Numbered from the stretch's first letter, positions 1 through 8,533 are shown. The stretch is 64,000 nucleotides of DNA from Lysinibacillus_B sp036662795 (GCF_036662795.1 NZ_JBAFWZ010000015.1:16077-80076), one strand, 5' to 3'. A program made the numbers and translations. The notes: a model not told the origin generated them from the sequence alone.

Positions 1-1311
1 CTATCTACAAATGGAATACCTAGAAACATCTCTTGTTATGAAGAGTCAGAAAATTTAATCATTTTACCGCGCGCTTGTAAACAGGACCTAATAAGACTTT
101 TAAATGAAAGTTCAATTAATTTAGAATTAAAAGATTGTACGAATCAAGGAACTAAAATTGATGTGAATTTTAAAGGACAACTAAGTATTGACCAAGAATT
201 AGCAATGAATAAATTATTCGAAAATACAAATGGCATCTTATCTGCAACCACTGGATTTGGTAAAACAGTAGTGGCGGCGGCTTTAATTGCCAAAAGAAAT
301 ATCAATACTTTAATTATTGTTCATAGAAATCAACTAATTGACCAATGGAAAGATCGATTAATGGAATTCTTACATTTAGAAAAGGATCTTATTGGGCAAA
401 TTGGTGGTGGGAAAAGCAAACAGACAGGAGTCATTGATATTGCAACGATTCAAAGCCTTAACTATAAAGGAGAAATTAAAGATTTAGTCACCCAATACGG
501 GCAAATCATTGTAGATGAATGTCATCATATTTCTGCATATAGTTTTGAACGCGTATTAAAAAAAGCTAACGCAAAATATATTCACGGTTTAACAGCGACT
601 CCTACTAGAAAAGACGGTTTGCAACCAATTATGGTTATGCAATTAGGTGCTGTTCGCCACAAAGTCTCTGCAAAAAAACAAGCAGAAATGCATGACTTTG
701 AATATTTACTAATCCCAAAGTATACGAAATTCAAGAGTTCTCCTCATAGTGCAAAAAAAGATATACAAGGTTTATATAATGACCTAACTCATAACGAAGC
801 TCGAAATCAACTTATCTTCGATGATGTATTAAATGCTTTGAATGAGGGGGCAACTCCCTTACTACTAACGGAACGAGTAGAACATGCTTATCATTTAGCA
901 TCAAAATTCTCAAGCTTTGTAAAAAACATTATCGTGTTAACAGGAAAAATGAGCCGAAAAGAAGCACAAGCAAACCTATAGAAGTTAGAAAATTTACCTG
1001 ACAACGAGGAAAGACTGATTATTGCAACAGGAAAATATATTGGAGAGGGATTCGACCATGCCAAACTGGATACCTTATTTTTAACTTGTCCTATTTCATG
1101 GAAAGGGACAATGCAGCAATATGTTGGAAGATTGCATCGCCAACACATCCAAAAAACACAAGTGAAAGTATTTGACTATATAGATCAAAACGAGCCTATG
1201 TTACAAGTCATGTTCGAAAAAAGATTAAAGACATATCAGACAATGGGATATAAAATCGTCGACGATAAATCTTGCGTACAGTCTAAGCAGAGACAGATGA
1301 AATTATTTTAA
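1..1311 (+). pseudogene. TOTE-type DEAD/DEAH helicase, 3' part, interrupted by TAG
   Basis: The reading frame is open from the first base, so the gene begins upstream of the window. It reads through superfamily 2 helicase motifs: Walker A TTGFGKT (about 245-265), DECHH box (about 514-528) and TATPTRK (about 594-614). A TAG at 979-981 then stops it. The same frame resumes at once and carries the second helicase lobe, with GRYIGEGF-like KYIGEGF and the motif VI region QQYVGRLHRQH (about 1111-1146), ending at 1311. The lead-in IPRNISCYEESENLIILPRG-like segment before the helicase and the overall sequence resemble the helicase module of TOTE conflict systems (OB/Tudor fold, archaeo-eukaryotic primase, helicase, Vsr-like nuclease). 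The primase part would lie outside the window. A single substitution explains the stop, so this is either a recent pseudogene or a sequencing error. Confidence 0.8.
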
Positions 1312-1470
1312 CGACTTTTAGGATTTGCTTAATTTTTCTTTTCATACGATTAGTCACTTGCTCCAAAAAAGTAGATTTAATTGCATGTGCACCTAAGTAT
1401 GCACAAGTTTACAATAAAAATAGCTATTATTATTTTACATGCACGTGAACTACGAAATATTTATAAGTAC

Positions 1471-1790
1471 TAGTCAGATTTTTTAAATTTATTAGCCACA
1501 ATTTTGAAAATACTAGCCGCTTTTTTTGAAATACTAGCCATTTTTTAGAATTTACTCGCCAATGTGAAAATTCGAGCTTGAAATACTCGTCGATGTGACT
1601 GTATACTCGCCACATTGAAAGCTTAGTAGCCAATTTTTAAAATCCCTATCGATACTGCTACGTTTAATGATTCTGCACCATTGAAAATCGGAGAATCACA
1701 CATCACGCTGGATTTACTAGCCACAATTTTAAAAATACTAGCATAATTTTTAAATTTTACTCGCCGATTTTTGAATTTTACTCGCCAAAA
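1471..1790. repeat. Degenerate ~20-22 bp array, TACTAGCC/TACTCGCC units
   Basis: At least ten imperfect copies of a unit beginning TACTAGCC or TACTCGCC, followed by an A/T-rich stretch of the type ANTTTTNAAAA, occur at about 21 bp spacing. Two blocks (about 1471-1640 and 1710-1790) are separated by about 70 bp of non-repeat DNA. The reverse complement (GGCTAGTA) forms a second array at about 10.0 kb. Units merge into each other without unique spacers, so this is not CRISPR. The stretch 1312-1924 otherwise holds no convincing gene. Confidence 0.7.
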
Positions 1791-1802
1791 CGTCCTTGGA
1801 AA

Positions 1803-1846
1803 GGAAAAAAGCTACTTCCAAAGGAAAAACCCAATTTGAAAGTAGC
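1803..1846 (-). terminator. Intrinsic terminator of the RlmI-like/small ORF pair
   Basis: GCTACTT (1811-1817) pairs with AAGTAGC (1840-1846). On the minus strand the stem is followed by TTTTTTCCTT. It lies about 80 bp after the stop of the minus-strand gene at 1925. Confidence 0.6.
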
Positions 1847-1924
1847 TCTTTAAACTGACCTTATATAAGGATAGGGTTCGCGTAATCAGATAACACCTAT
1901 CACTTTAAAATGTAGCACTACGAT

Positions 1925-2113
1925 TTAATATAGTCGCTCCAAATCCTGATAATCCTTCATATACGGTCCATCCTCTGCCACATATGAATGATACAATGCC
2001 TTTACTGCAAAGTTTTTCTCTAAACCCATCTCAGCTTTTAGTTTTTTTAATTCATCATGCAGCTCACGATGTTCATTGATAAGCTTAAGCATGATTGATT
2101 TTTGATATTTCAT
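1925..2113 (-). CDS. Small hypothetical protein, 62 aa
   Basis: I do not recognise this family. It is a 62-residue charged, probably helical protein (segment HRELHDELKKLKAEMGLEK near residues 15-33) without a signal peptide or membrane segment. The ribosome binding site AAAGGACG lies 5-6 bases before the ATG. It starts only 13 bp after the stop of the RlmI-like methyltransferase on the same strand and shares its terminator, so the two are probably co-transcribed. Its function cannot be inferred from the sequence. Confidence 0.6.
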   Translation of the reverse strand: MKYQKSIMLKLINEHRELHDELKKLKAEMGLEKNFAVKALYHSYVAEDGPYMKDYQDLERLY

Positions 2114-2126
2114 TCTACCCGTCCTT

Positions 2127-3323
2127 TTAGTCGATGATTTGAATGATAACTACTTTTAAATAGTTAAATTCAGGGAAGTTATGTGGAACAGCGAAATCCT
2201 CTGGCAACTGATGTTGTTCTAATATTTTGTAACGTGTATCCGTCTCTTTAAATGCTTTATCAATAAACGTTTTAAATTTTTTCATATCAAAGCTCGCGTT
2301 ATTCGTTGAGGCGATAATCACCCCATGATCATTCGTGATCGCAAGCGCATCCTTTAAAAGCTTCGGATAATCCTTTGCTGTACTAAAGGTCATTTTTTTT
2401 GTTCGTGCGAAACTCGGTGGATCAAGTACAACAACATCAAACTTCAATCCATTACGCTTTGCATAATTAAAGTAGTCGAAAACATTCATCACTTTAATAT
2501 CCTGTGATTCATAATCAATCTCATTCACTGCAAATTGTTCGATTGTTTTTGCTAAGCTACGTTTCGCTAAATCCACACTCGTCGTACTTGATGCGCCGCC
2601 AAGTGCTGCTGCTACAGAAAATGCTCCTGTGTAGGAGAATGTATTTAACACTGTTTTATCCATTGCATATTGATCTCGTAGTGCTTTACGAACATTGCGC
2701 TGATCAAGGAAAATCCCTGTCATTGCTCCATCGTTTAAATCAACAGCAAAATTCATGCCATTTTCCTTGATGATTAATGGGAAATCTCCTTTTTCACCTG
2801 AGACATAATCGTCCTGCTCAACGTATTGACCATTCTTATTAAATCGTAATTTTTCATAAACGCCGCGCGTGTTTAGCACTAGATGTAATGCCTCATATAC
2901 GACATCACGGAAGGCATAAATCCCTTCACTATACCAGCTCACCATATAAAAGCCATTGAAGAAATCAATTGTTAAGCCACCAATTCCATCGCCTTCTCCG
3001 TTAAATACACGGAAAGCCGTCGTGTCCTCTGATGCAAAAAAATCCGCACGTTTTTCAGCTGCCTCAAGAATTTTTTTCTTAAAGAAACGCACATCAATAA
3101 CTTCTTTTTGTTTGCGTGAGAGTACCCAGCCGATGCCTTTGTTTTGCTCACCATAATAGCCTGTCGCAATATAACCACCTTGTGCGTCTAATAATTGCAC
3201 AATCGTTCCCTCTTCTATCGGTACCTCTGGCATATCTATAGCTTCCTTTAAAATCAGTGGATAGCCATTTGTCATTTGTTTAATAAATTTTGGTTTTACA
3301 TATATTTCGCGTATCTGCTCCAT
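2127..3323 (-). CDS. Class I SAM-dependent 23S rRNA methyltransferase, RlmI/YwbD family
   Basis: This is a 398-residue protein of the RlmI family, which methylates a cytosine at C5 in 23S rRNA (C1962 in E. coli) using S-adenosylmethionine. The N-terminal 80 residues fit the PUA RNA-binding domain of this family. The Rossmann-fold methyltransferase domain follows, with the SAM-binding motif NTFSYTGAFSVAAALGG near residue 220 and VVVLDPPSFAR near residue 300. The length is normal for the family. It heads a two-gene unit with the small ORF downstream. Target specificity is inferred from the family; a related RNA target is possible. Confidence 0.85.
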   Translation of the reverse strand: MEQIREIYVKPKFIKQMTNGYPLILKEAIDMPEVPIEEGTIVQLLDAQGGYIATGYYGEQNKGIGWVLSRKQKEVIDVRFFKKKILEAAEKRADFFASEDTTAFRVFNGEGDGIGGLTIDFFNGFYMVSWYSEGIYAFRDVVYEALHLVLNTRGVYEKLRFNKNGQYVEQDDYVSGEKGDFPLIIKENGMNFAVDLNDGAMTGIFLDQRNVRKALRDQYAMDKTVLNTFSYTGAFSVAAALGGASSTTSVDLAKRSLAKTIEQFAVNEIDYESQDIKVMNVFDYFNYAKRNGLKFDVVVLDPPSFARTKKMTFSTAKDYPKLLKDALAITNDHGVIIASTNNASFDMKKFKTFIDKAFKETDTRYKILEQHQLPEDFAVPHNFPEFNYLKVVIIQIID

Positions 3324-3426
3324 CGAGTCATCCTAACCTTTTTATAATCTATCTATTATGGCATGTTTCTGAGGAAAAAGCGAAGGAGTTAAATTTTTAC
3401 TTCTCTTGACCGAGGCACAGGCTTAT

Positions 3427-3466
3427 AAAAAAAGAGCCAATTATCCACTTCGGATAATTAACTCTC
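3427..3466 (-). terminator. Intrinsic terminator of the SDR gene
   Basis: AATTATCC (3439-3446) pairs with GGATAATT (3452-3459), with AGAG/CTCT extending the stem. On the minus strand it is followed by a T-rich run (complement of 3427-3433). It lies 18 bp past the stop at 3484. Confidence 0.75.
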
Positions 3467-3483
3467 TACTAAAAATAATTCGC

Positions 3484-4209
3484 TTAATATGGATTTGTTG
3501 CGATGACGCTTGCTGTTTTTACGTAAATACGTGGATTTAACTTTAATTGGCTAACAATTAATTCAGCAATATCTTCAGGTTGCATGAATTTTGATTCGTC
3601 GTTTTCTTTAATTAAGTTTGCGTCCATAGCTAAATCGGTTGCCACTGTGCTTGGCGTTAAAGCCGATACACGAATGTTGTTGCGGCGAACTTCTTGTGCC
3701 AGTGATTCTGTAAAACCGATTACCCCAAATTTTGATGCACTATAAGCACTTGATGTAGCCGCGCCATTTAATCCAGCTGTAGAAGAAATATTAATAATAT
3801 CTCCACCATTTTTTTCGATTAATTGCGGCAGTACTGCACGTGTTACATAGTATGTGCCCATTAAATTTATATCGATGATTTGCTTCCATTGAGCTGGGTC
3901 CATGTCCATTACCTTACCAAATGTACCCGTTCCCGCATTGTTTATTAAAATATCAGCCGATCCCAATTCGTTTGTAAGTGAAGAAATGGCTTCGTCGACT
4001 TGCTCTTTTGATGAAATATCAGCCGTTGCATAGGCAACTTTTACGCCATAGCCTTCAATTTCCTTAGCCACTTCCTTTAACGTTCCCTCTGTTTTTGCAA
4101 GTAAACCTACGTGTACGCCCTCTTTTGCTAAATAAAGCGCTGTTGCTTTACCGATTCCTCTTGCTGCACCTGTAACAAATGCTACTTTTCCTTGTAAATT
4201 TTGAGCCAT
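3484..4209 (-). CDS. 3-ketoacyl-ACP reductase-like short-chain dehydrogenase
   Basis: This 241-residue classical SDR is a cytoplasmic NADP(H)-dependent oxidoreductase. The cofactor motif TGAARGIGKA is near residue 14, NNAG near 90, the catalytic Ser is in IISSTAG near 141, and the catalytic Tyr/Lys pair is in YSASK near 155. It resembles the FabG-like reductases often annotated as 3-ketoacyl-ACP reductase in Bacillus, although it is not beside other fatty acid genes, so the physiological substrate is uncertain. It has its own terminator. The ATG is preceded by a purine-rich AAGGGGGCTGC ribosome binding site. Confidence 0.85.
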   Translation of the reverse strand: MAQNLQGKVAFVTGAARGIGKATALYLAKEGVHVGLLAKTEGTLKEVAKEIEGYGVKVAYATADISSKEQVDEAISSLTNELGSADILINNAGTGTFGKVMDMDPAQWKQIIDINLMGTYYVTRAVLPQLIEKNGGDIINISSTAGLNGAATSSAYSASKFGVIGFTESLAQEVRRNNIRVSALTPSTVATDLAMDANLIKENDESKFMQPEDIAELIVSQLKLNPRIYVKTASVIATNPY

Positions 4210-4252
4210 ATTAAGCAGCCCCCTTCCAAATTATCTATGAATTACATTTTCA

Positions 4253-4477
4253 TTATACTATTGTAAAATACATTTTACTAAAATTTAGCATGCCCTTTTT
4301 GCCCTGAAATATAGAACACTCAGTTATAATTTTTACCTTGAAAATAAACTCCGATTTTTCAGCACCGATTCTCTCAAATGACAGAGTCACCACTTCTGCG
4401 TTTCGTAGTTTTCGAAATGATGACAAAATAATTATAGGATGAAATAATATCGAGATACTCAGTAAATATCCTTTCAT
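4253..4477 (-). CDS. Possible small hypothetical protein, 74 aa
   Basis: This open frame is divergent from the SLAP gene. It is preceded by a good ribosome binding site (GGAGAGGGAGC, about 6 bases before the ATG) and its N-terminus is hydrophobic (MKGYLLSISILFHPIIIL). No family is recognised and the C-terminal half has no obvious features. It could be a genuine short membrane peptide or chance coding, and the ribosome binding site is the only positive evidence. Confidence 0.25.
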   Translation of the reverse strand: MKGYLLSISILFHPIIILSSFRKLRNAEVVTLSFERIGAEKSEFIFKVKIITECSIFQGKKGMLNFSKMYFTIV

Positions 4478-4530
4478 TTTTTAGCTCCCTCTCCTTATGT
4501 TACACTAGCATAAAAAGGAGGTTAGCCTTT

Positions 4531-4908
4531 ATGCAGCAGCTACAATTTGAGGCAGCTTGGGACAAAACACTGTCCTCTCAAGACCGAGATGAAATCCAAA
4601 GAATCTTTAATGAAACGAAACACCAAAACTATTCTACTATTGCATTTTCTCCAATCCGAGAAGCCATCAATCATAAGGAAGAGCTATTAATTACCGTTTT
4701 AGTGCATAATTTTTCGGATAATCCGCTCATTTTCGACCATACAAGGCTCGTCTATTCGACCGAGCAAGGGGCTATAGCTGAGAAGGTATTTTCGCTACCC
4801 GCTCTCTCCATCCCTCCTCATACTAGCATGCCATGGACATTTATCTTTCCAAAGGAGACCTATGTAAAAAAGAATTCTCCGCTGAATGGTCAATTACAAA
4901 AAAAGTAG
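4531..4908 (+). CDS. SLAP domain-containing protein
   Basis: This 125-residue protein carries one SLAP domain over most of its length. The hallmark is the C-terminal PPHTSMPWTFIFPKE (about 95-110), matching the PPxSSRPWxFxF ending of the domain found in the S-layer assembly protein SlaP linked to the accessory Sec system. An amphipathic lead (EAAWDKTLSSQDRDEIQRIF) precedes it. There is no signal peptide, so it is presumably cytoplasmic. The ribosome binding site AAAAGGAGG lies 10 bases upstream of the ATG. No accessory secA2/secY2 is in the window, but an SLH surface protein is encoded near 61-63.7 kb. A role in handling such proteins is a guess. Confidence 0.75.
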   Translation: MQQLQFEAAWDKTLSSQDRDEIQRIFNETKHQNYSTIAFSPIREAINHKEELLITVLVHNFSDNPLIFDHTRLVYSTEQGAIAEKVFSLPALSIPPHTSMPWTFIFPKETYVKKNSPLNGQLQKK

Positions 4909-4939
4909 ACGCCAAAACCGAATGGCATCTACTTTTACT
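4901..4939 (+). terminator. Intrinsic terminator after the SLAP gene
   Basis: AAAAGTAGACGCCA pairs with TGGCATCTACTTTT with one mismatch, followed by a T-rich ACTTTT. The stem overlaps the stop codon of the SLAP gene. Confidence 0.85.
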
Positions 4940-5128
4940 TTTTATGCTTTTACTTTGAATTAGTGACGATTGCAAAAGCTAGTGATTAATATAGGAATAC
5001 ATGGCATCTCGCCGTTCTGAATCTATTCCCCCTACCATACACATCCAGTATTAACTTTAACTTCAAAAAACACTAATTACATCATGAAATTATAGTACAC
5101 TATAGAGGATGAAAGGAGCATGATTGCC

Positions 5129-6520
5129 ATGACAACTTCTATGGAGCGCGAAACTAATATTGAGCCAAAAAAGAAAAAATATCAGATTGACTATTTTACA
5201 CGCGAATCCATCACCGAAAAAATTTCGAGAGACTCACAGCCAGATACATATTATTACATTATGGTTGTACTCTCTTGTACCGTAGCAACATACGGATTAC
5301 TTTCAAATAGTACAGCTGTAATTATTGGCGCCATGCTCATAGCCCCTTTGATGAATCCCATTTTAGGGAGTGGACTAGCGTTGATTACGGGGAATAATCC
5401 TTTACTAAGAGTAACAATTAAAGCGGAGTTTATCGGTGCTGTTTTAGCCGTTGCTTTATCAACGTTTTTAACACTACTTTTACCTGTTTCTGATTTAACT
5501 TCTGAAGTATTATCTAGAACCTCACCTACACTTATTGATTTAATCATTGCGCTTACTTCCGGTGCAGCTGGCGCATATGCCATTTGCTATCGAGCAGGTG
5601 CTACGTTACCAGGGGTAGCCATCGCAACAGCTTTAATGCCTCCTTTATGCGTAGTAGGTATTACATTAGCAAAACAAGAATACCATCTGGCCGGTGGTGC
5701 ATTATTATTATTTATTGCGAATATGGTAGCAATTAATGTTATTGCTATGATTATTTTTCAATTTGCAGGATTCAATACATCCTTAATGGCACATTATTTG
5801 AATTTGGATACATCCAAGGAAAAGGGACCTATTTTATCCCGTCTTGTAGATCGTAAAATAATATATCCGATTTTATTATTAGTCATTGTGTCTATTCCAT
5901 TAATTCTCCTATTAAAAACTTCTATCGAATCCGATCAACGAGAGAAGATTATTCGCAACACATTGGAAGATGGGCTTGCTGTCATGGCTCCTGATGCAGC
6001 AATTAATTCCTTGAATTTCACAAGAGATGACACGACATTTCTCATCAATGTTGACTTGCATTCAGCACAGATTATTTTACCAGAGGATATCCGAAAGCTT
6101 GAAAATAGCTTAGAGTATAAACTGACTGCCCCAGTACAAATCGTAGCTGATATTTCGATGATTCAGAGAGTAAATAATGAAGGTGCGACAGATGGCTATA
6201 AATCACTGCTGCCGGAGTCAAACCCTGAAGTCGTTGAAGTAGTAGAATTAAAAACGAGCACACCTGAGGAAATCATTGCACAAGTAGTAAACGAAAAACT
6301 GCAATTAATTGATGGTACACTAAACGACTTTAGCTTTGCTTATCAACAAGGTACAGGTACATATAATGTGCTATTAGCTGTTACAAGTGAAGAGTCACTA
6401 GATACGGCATTTATTCGAACACTAGAAACAATCTTAGAAGAAGAGCTGAAACGGAAGGTCATTGTTACATTAGCCCCGGTTAAAATAGAAGACCTAGAAT
6501 CGATAGAGGATACAGAATAA
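5129..6520 (+). CDS. DUF389 (TIGR00341-type) membrane protein
   Basis: This is an uncharacterised integral membrane protein of the DUF389 hydrophobic-domain family. A basic N-terminus (PKKKKYQIDYF) is followed by several membrane segments over about residues 40-260, including the conserved block VIIGAMLIAPLMNPILGSG near 65-85. A soluble acidic C-terminal domain of about 200 residues follows. The function of the family is unknown; transport is usually assumed. Two in-frame ATGs compete: one at 5120 sits only one base after AAAGGAG, while that at 5129 lies ten bases after it. I chose 5129 (463 aa). It appears monocistronic. Confidence 0.8.
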   Translation: MTTSMERETNIEPKKKKYQIDYFTRESITEKISRDSQPDTYYYIMVVLSCTVATYGLLSNSTAVIIGAMLIAPLMNPILGSGLALITGNNPLLRVTIKAEFIGAVLAVALSTFLTLLLPVSDLTSEVLSRTSPTLIDLIIALTSGAAGAYAICYRAGATLPGVAIATALMPPLCVVGITLAKQEYHLAGGALLLFIANMVAINVIAMIIFQFAGFNTSLMAHYLNLDTSKEKGPILSRLVDRKIIYPILLLVIVSIPLILLLKTSIESDQREKIIRNTLEDGLAVMAPDAAINSLNFTRDDTTFLINVDLHSAQIILPEDIRKLENSLEYKLTAPVQIVADISMIQRVNNEGATDGYKSLLPESNPEVVEVVELKTSTPEEIIAQVVNEKLQLIDGTLNDFSFAYQQGTGTYNVLLAVTSEESLDTAFIRTLETILEEELKRKVIVTLAPVKIEDLESIEDTE

Positions 6521-6838
6521 ATATTGTTAGCAGCAAAACACACATATAGCTTTAGCTAAGTCTTTTAAGCAGCTGTATTGATTAGTGCCTTCATTATAGA
6601 TAAGCTTCCATACCTCCTACCCTCTTAAGAGCAAGAGAATAGGAGGTGTATCACAAGGGCGATTTAGCAGAGAAAAATAGCTACAATCGCTAGTTCTGGC
6701 GCATCTTTTCCCCGCATAAAAATAACCACTATATTTTTATAAATTTCTCTCCTGTCCAACGGCGCTATCCCCCATTGCCACTCTTCCGTAAATCAAGTAT
6801 ACTTCTTTCGAAATCTAATAAGGATAAGGTGATTATTA
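6521..6838. other. Intergenic stretch with an inverted repeat
   Basis: No gene is seen. TACCTCCTA (6611-6619) and TAGGAGGTG (6640-6648) form an inverted repeat with an inner CTCTT/AAGAG pairing. There is no T-run after it, so it is not a clear terminator. The ribosome binding site of the next gene (AAGGTGAT) closes the gap. Confidence 0.5.
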
Positions 6839-7060
6839 ATGACATTTGAAGAAATTTTACCGCGCTTAAAGCAAGGCGAAAAAGTTATTCGTGAAGGCTG
6901 GGGTGGCGCCGAGCTTTATGTGAAGCTTGTAGAAAAAGGTGAGCATGACGGGGAAGCATTAAATCCGTATTTCTTAATTAATGTAACCGGCGAAGGGTAC
7001 ACAATGTTTTCGCCAACTGTTTGTGATATTTTAGCCGAAGACTGGATAATTGTTTCTTAA
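6839..7060 (+). CDS. Tad2-like (DUF2829) small protein
   Basis: This 73-residue protein matches the DUF2829 family. An N-terminal MTFEEILPRLKQGEKVIREGW helix-strand and a C-terminal TVCDILAEDWIIV correspond to the conserved K(V)xRxGW and QTDILAxDW motifs. Phage members of the family (Tad2) bind the cyclic nucleotide signals of the Thoeris defence system. It is one of the shorter versions, and nothing phage-like surrounds it. It is followed after 15 bp by an SDR gene, suggesting an operon. Whether this chromosomal form binds nucleotides or has been repurposed is unknown. Confidence 0.75.
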   Translation: MTFEEILPRLKQGEKVIREGWGGAELYVKLVEKGEHDGEALNPYFLINVTGEGYTMFSPTVCDILAEDWIIVS

Positions 7061-7075
7061 AGCGGAGGACAACCT

Positions 7076-7831
7076 ATGACATTTGAGGAGTATCAAGGAA
7101 AAACTGTATTCATTACAGGGGCTGGCTCTGGTATTGGGTATGCACAAGCCCTCTCGTTTTTAAAAAATGGTGCCAACGTATTTGGCTTTGATAAGAATAT
7201 TGATAATTTACAAGCATTACAGGAGCCATACGAAAACCGTCTCTCTTTTATAGCTGGTAGCGTTTGTAAACAAGCAGACGTCAATAAGGCAGTGGAACTT
7301 GCTCTATCCACTTTTGGCAAGGTTGATATTTTATTAAATACGGCCGGTATACTCGATAGCTACGCGAAAACATTAGAAACTGACGAAGCGTTATGGGACC
7401 TCATTATGAATACCAATGTAAAGGGAATGTATTTCGTAACAAATGCCATTCTACCGCAAATGCTCAAACAGCAAGAAGGTGTCATCGTAAATATGGCATC
7501 AATCGCTGGTCTTGTTGCCGGTGGTGGCGGTGCAGCCTATACGGCTTCAAAGCATGCGGTCATAGGCTATACAAAGCAACTTGATTGCGATTATTGTCGG
7601 GAGGGTATTCGAGCAAATGCCATAGCACCAGGTGCCATTAGAACACCGATGAACAAGGCAGATTTTGACGGGGACGGCGAGATGGCTAAATGGGTCGCTG
7701 AGCAAACACCAGCTGGACGATGGGCAAAGCCTGAGGAAGTCGCCAATTTAACACTATATTTGGCAAGTAAAGCGGCTGATTATATTCACGGTACCGTGAT
7801 GACAATTGACGGTGGGTGGCTGACGAAATAG
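7076..7831 (+). CDS. Short-chain dehydrogenase/reductase, FabG-like
   Basis: This is a 251-residue classical SDR. The cofactor motif TGAGSGIGYA is near residue 14, followed by a conserved D in FGFDKN (acidic residue after strand 2, suggesting NAD(H) preference). LLNTAGI is near 85 (NTAG replaces the usual NNAG), the catalytic Ser is in NMASIAG, and Tyr/Lys are in YTASK near 160. The C-terminal IHGTVMTIDGGW is typical. The start has a GGAGGA ribosome binding site 6-7 bases upstream. It is probably co-transcribed with the Tad2-like gene 15 bp upstream. The substrate cannot be told from the sequence. Confidence 0.85.
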   Translation: MTFEEYQGKTVFITGAGSGIGYAQALSFLKNGANVFGFDKNIDNLQALQEPYENRLSFIAGSVCKQADVNKAVELALSTFGKVDILLNTAGILDSYAKTLETDEALWDLIMNTNVKGMYFVTNAILPQMLKQQEGVIVNMASIAGLVAGGGGAAYTASKHAVIGYTKQLDCDYCREGIRANAIAPGAIRTPMNKADFDGDGEMAKWVAEQTPAGRWAKPEEVANLTLYLASKAADYIHGTVMTIDGGWLTK

Positions 7832-7857
7832 CTCTTTTGTATATTGAGTTTCTCTGT

Positions 7858-7978
7858 TATAATACGCACGTGAGTTAAATTGTCTAGCTTACACTACGAC
7901 ACTTCTGGTGAGCAAAATAGCTCTCTCTCCTTTGGTCGTAGTTATGAATAAAATGGTCCTGCCATTTTATAAAGGAGG
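7858..7978 (+). promoter_or_regulatory. Promoter and structured leader of queT (candidate preQ1-responsive element)
   Basis: A perfect TATAAT (7858-7863) with only a weak -35 starts a leader of about 115 nt. ACTACGAC (7893-7900) pairs perfectly with GTCGTAGT (7935-7942), enclosing GAGC (7910-7913) / GCTC (7920-7923). Inside that arch, CTCCTTT (7927-7933) is exactly complementary to AAAGGAG (7971-7977), the queT ribosome binding site. A further hairpin ATAAAATGG/CCATTTTAT (7948-7956, 7962-7970) abuts the ribosome binding site. The layout suggests control of ribosome access. The gene context suggests a queuosine precursor as ligand, but I could not match a known preQ1 class. Confidence 0.55.
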
Positions 7979-7985
7979 AACCCTT

Positions 7986-8489
7986 ATGCAAACTTCTATG
8001 TCTTCAACACGTACCTCTGTCAGTGAGCTGACAAAAATAGCGCTTGTCGCTTCTCTCTACGTCGCTGTTACAGTGATGCTATCTGTTATTAGCTTTGGAG
8101 CAGTTCAATTACGAATAGCCGAAATGTTCAACTATTTGGCACTGTATCATAAGCGATACGTGATTGCCGTTACGCTTGGCGTTGTACTCGCTAATTTTAT
8201 GTCCCCTACATGGATCTTGGACGTCCCAATTGGTGGTTTAGCAACATTTATCGTACTACTTCTATGTCGAGCAGTTACGAAAAATATAGAAAATATGAAA
8301 GTGAAAATGGTTGTCACAGCACTAATTGTTACCGCCTCGATGTTTACAGTGGCGGCTCAGCTAACAATCATGCTGGATTTACCATTTTGGCCAACTTATT
8401 TTACCGTTGCAGTTGGTGAGTTATTGTCGATGACTGTCGGTGGTGTCACTATCCACCTTTTAAATAAGAAGCTTAACTTTGCAAAATAA
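7986..8489 (+). CDS. queT: QueT family queuosine-precursor transporter
   Basis: This 167-residue membrane protein is the substrate-binding (S) component of an ECF-type transporter for queuosine precursors (preQ0/preQ1). Several hydrophobic helices are visible, with the family signatures SFGAVQLRIAEMFNYLALY near residue 35 and WILDVPIGGLATFIV near 75. I chose the ATG at 7986 because it follows AAAGGAGG by seven bases; an upstream in-frame GTG would place the start inside the structured leader. It is monocistronic between its own promoter and terminator. It would work with shared EcfA/EcfT subunits encoded elsewhere. Confidence 0.85.
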   Translation: MQTSMSSTRTSVSELTKIALVASLYVAVTVMLSVISFGAVQLRIAEMFNYLALYHKRYVIAVTLGVVLANFMSPTWILDVPIGGLATFIVLLLCRAVTKNIENMKVKMVVTALIVTASMFTVAAQLTIMLDLPFWPTYFTVAVGELLSMTVGGVTIHLLNKKLNFAK

Positions 8490-8502
8490 TGATTGACAGA
8501 GG

Positions 8503-8533
8503 GCCAATGCTTAATTAGCATTGGCTTTTTTTA
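8503..8533 (+). terminator. Intrinsic terminator of queT
   Basis: GCCAATGCT (8503-8511) pairs with AGCATTGGC (8517-8525), followed by seven T. Confidence 0.9.

Noticed and set aside
1430..1633. Minus-strand open frame of 67 codons with repeated Trp/Val/Lys peptides
   Set aside because: It is a translation of the 21 bp DNA repeats, lacks a ribosome binding site, and the pattern is explained by the repeat itself.
1471..1790. Possible CRISPR array
   Set aside because: Units are degenerate and contiguous, there are no unique spacers of constant length, and no cas genes are present.
7881..7895. TCTAGCTTACAC as a preQ1-I riboswitch core
   Set aside because: It resembles the loop of that class, but the flanking bases cannot form its first stem and there is no A-rich tail in place.
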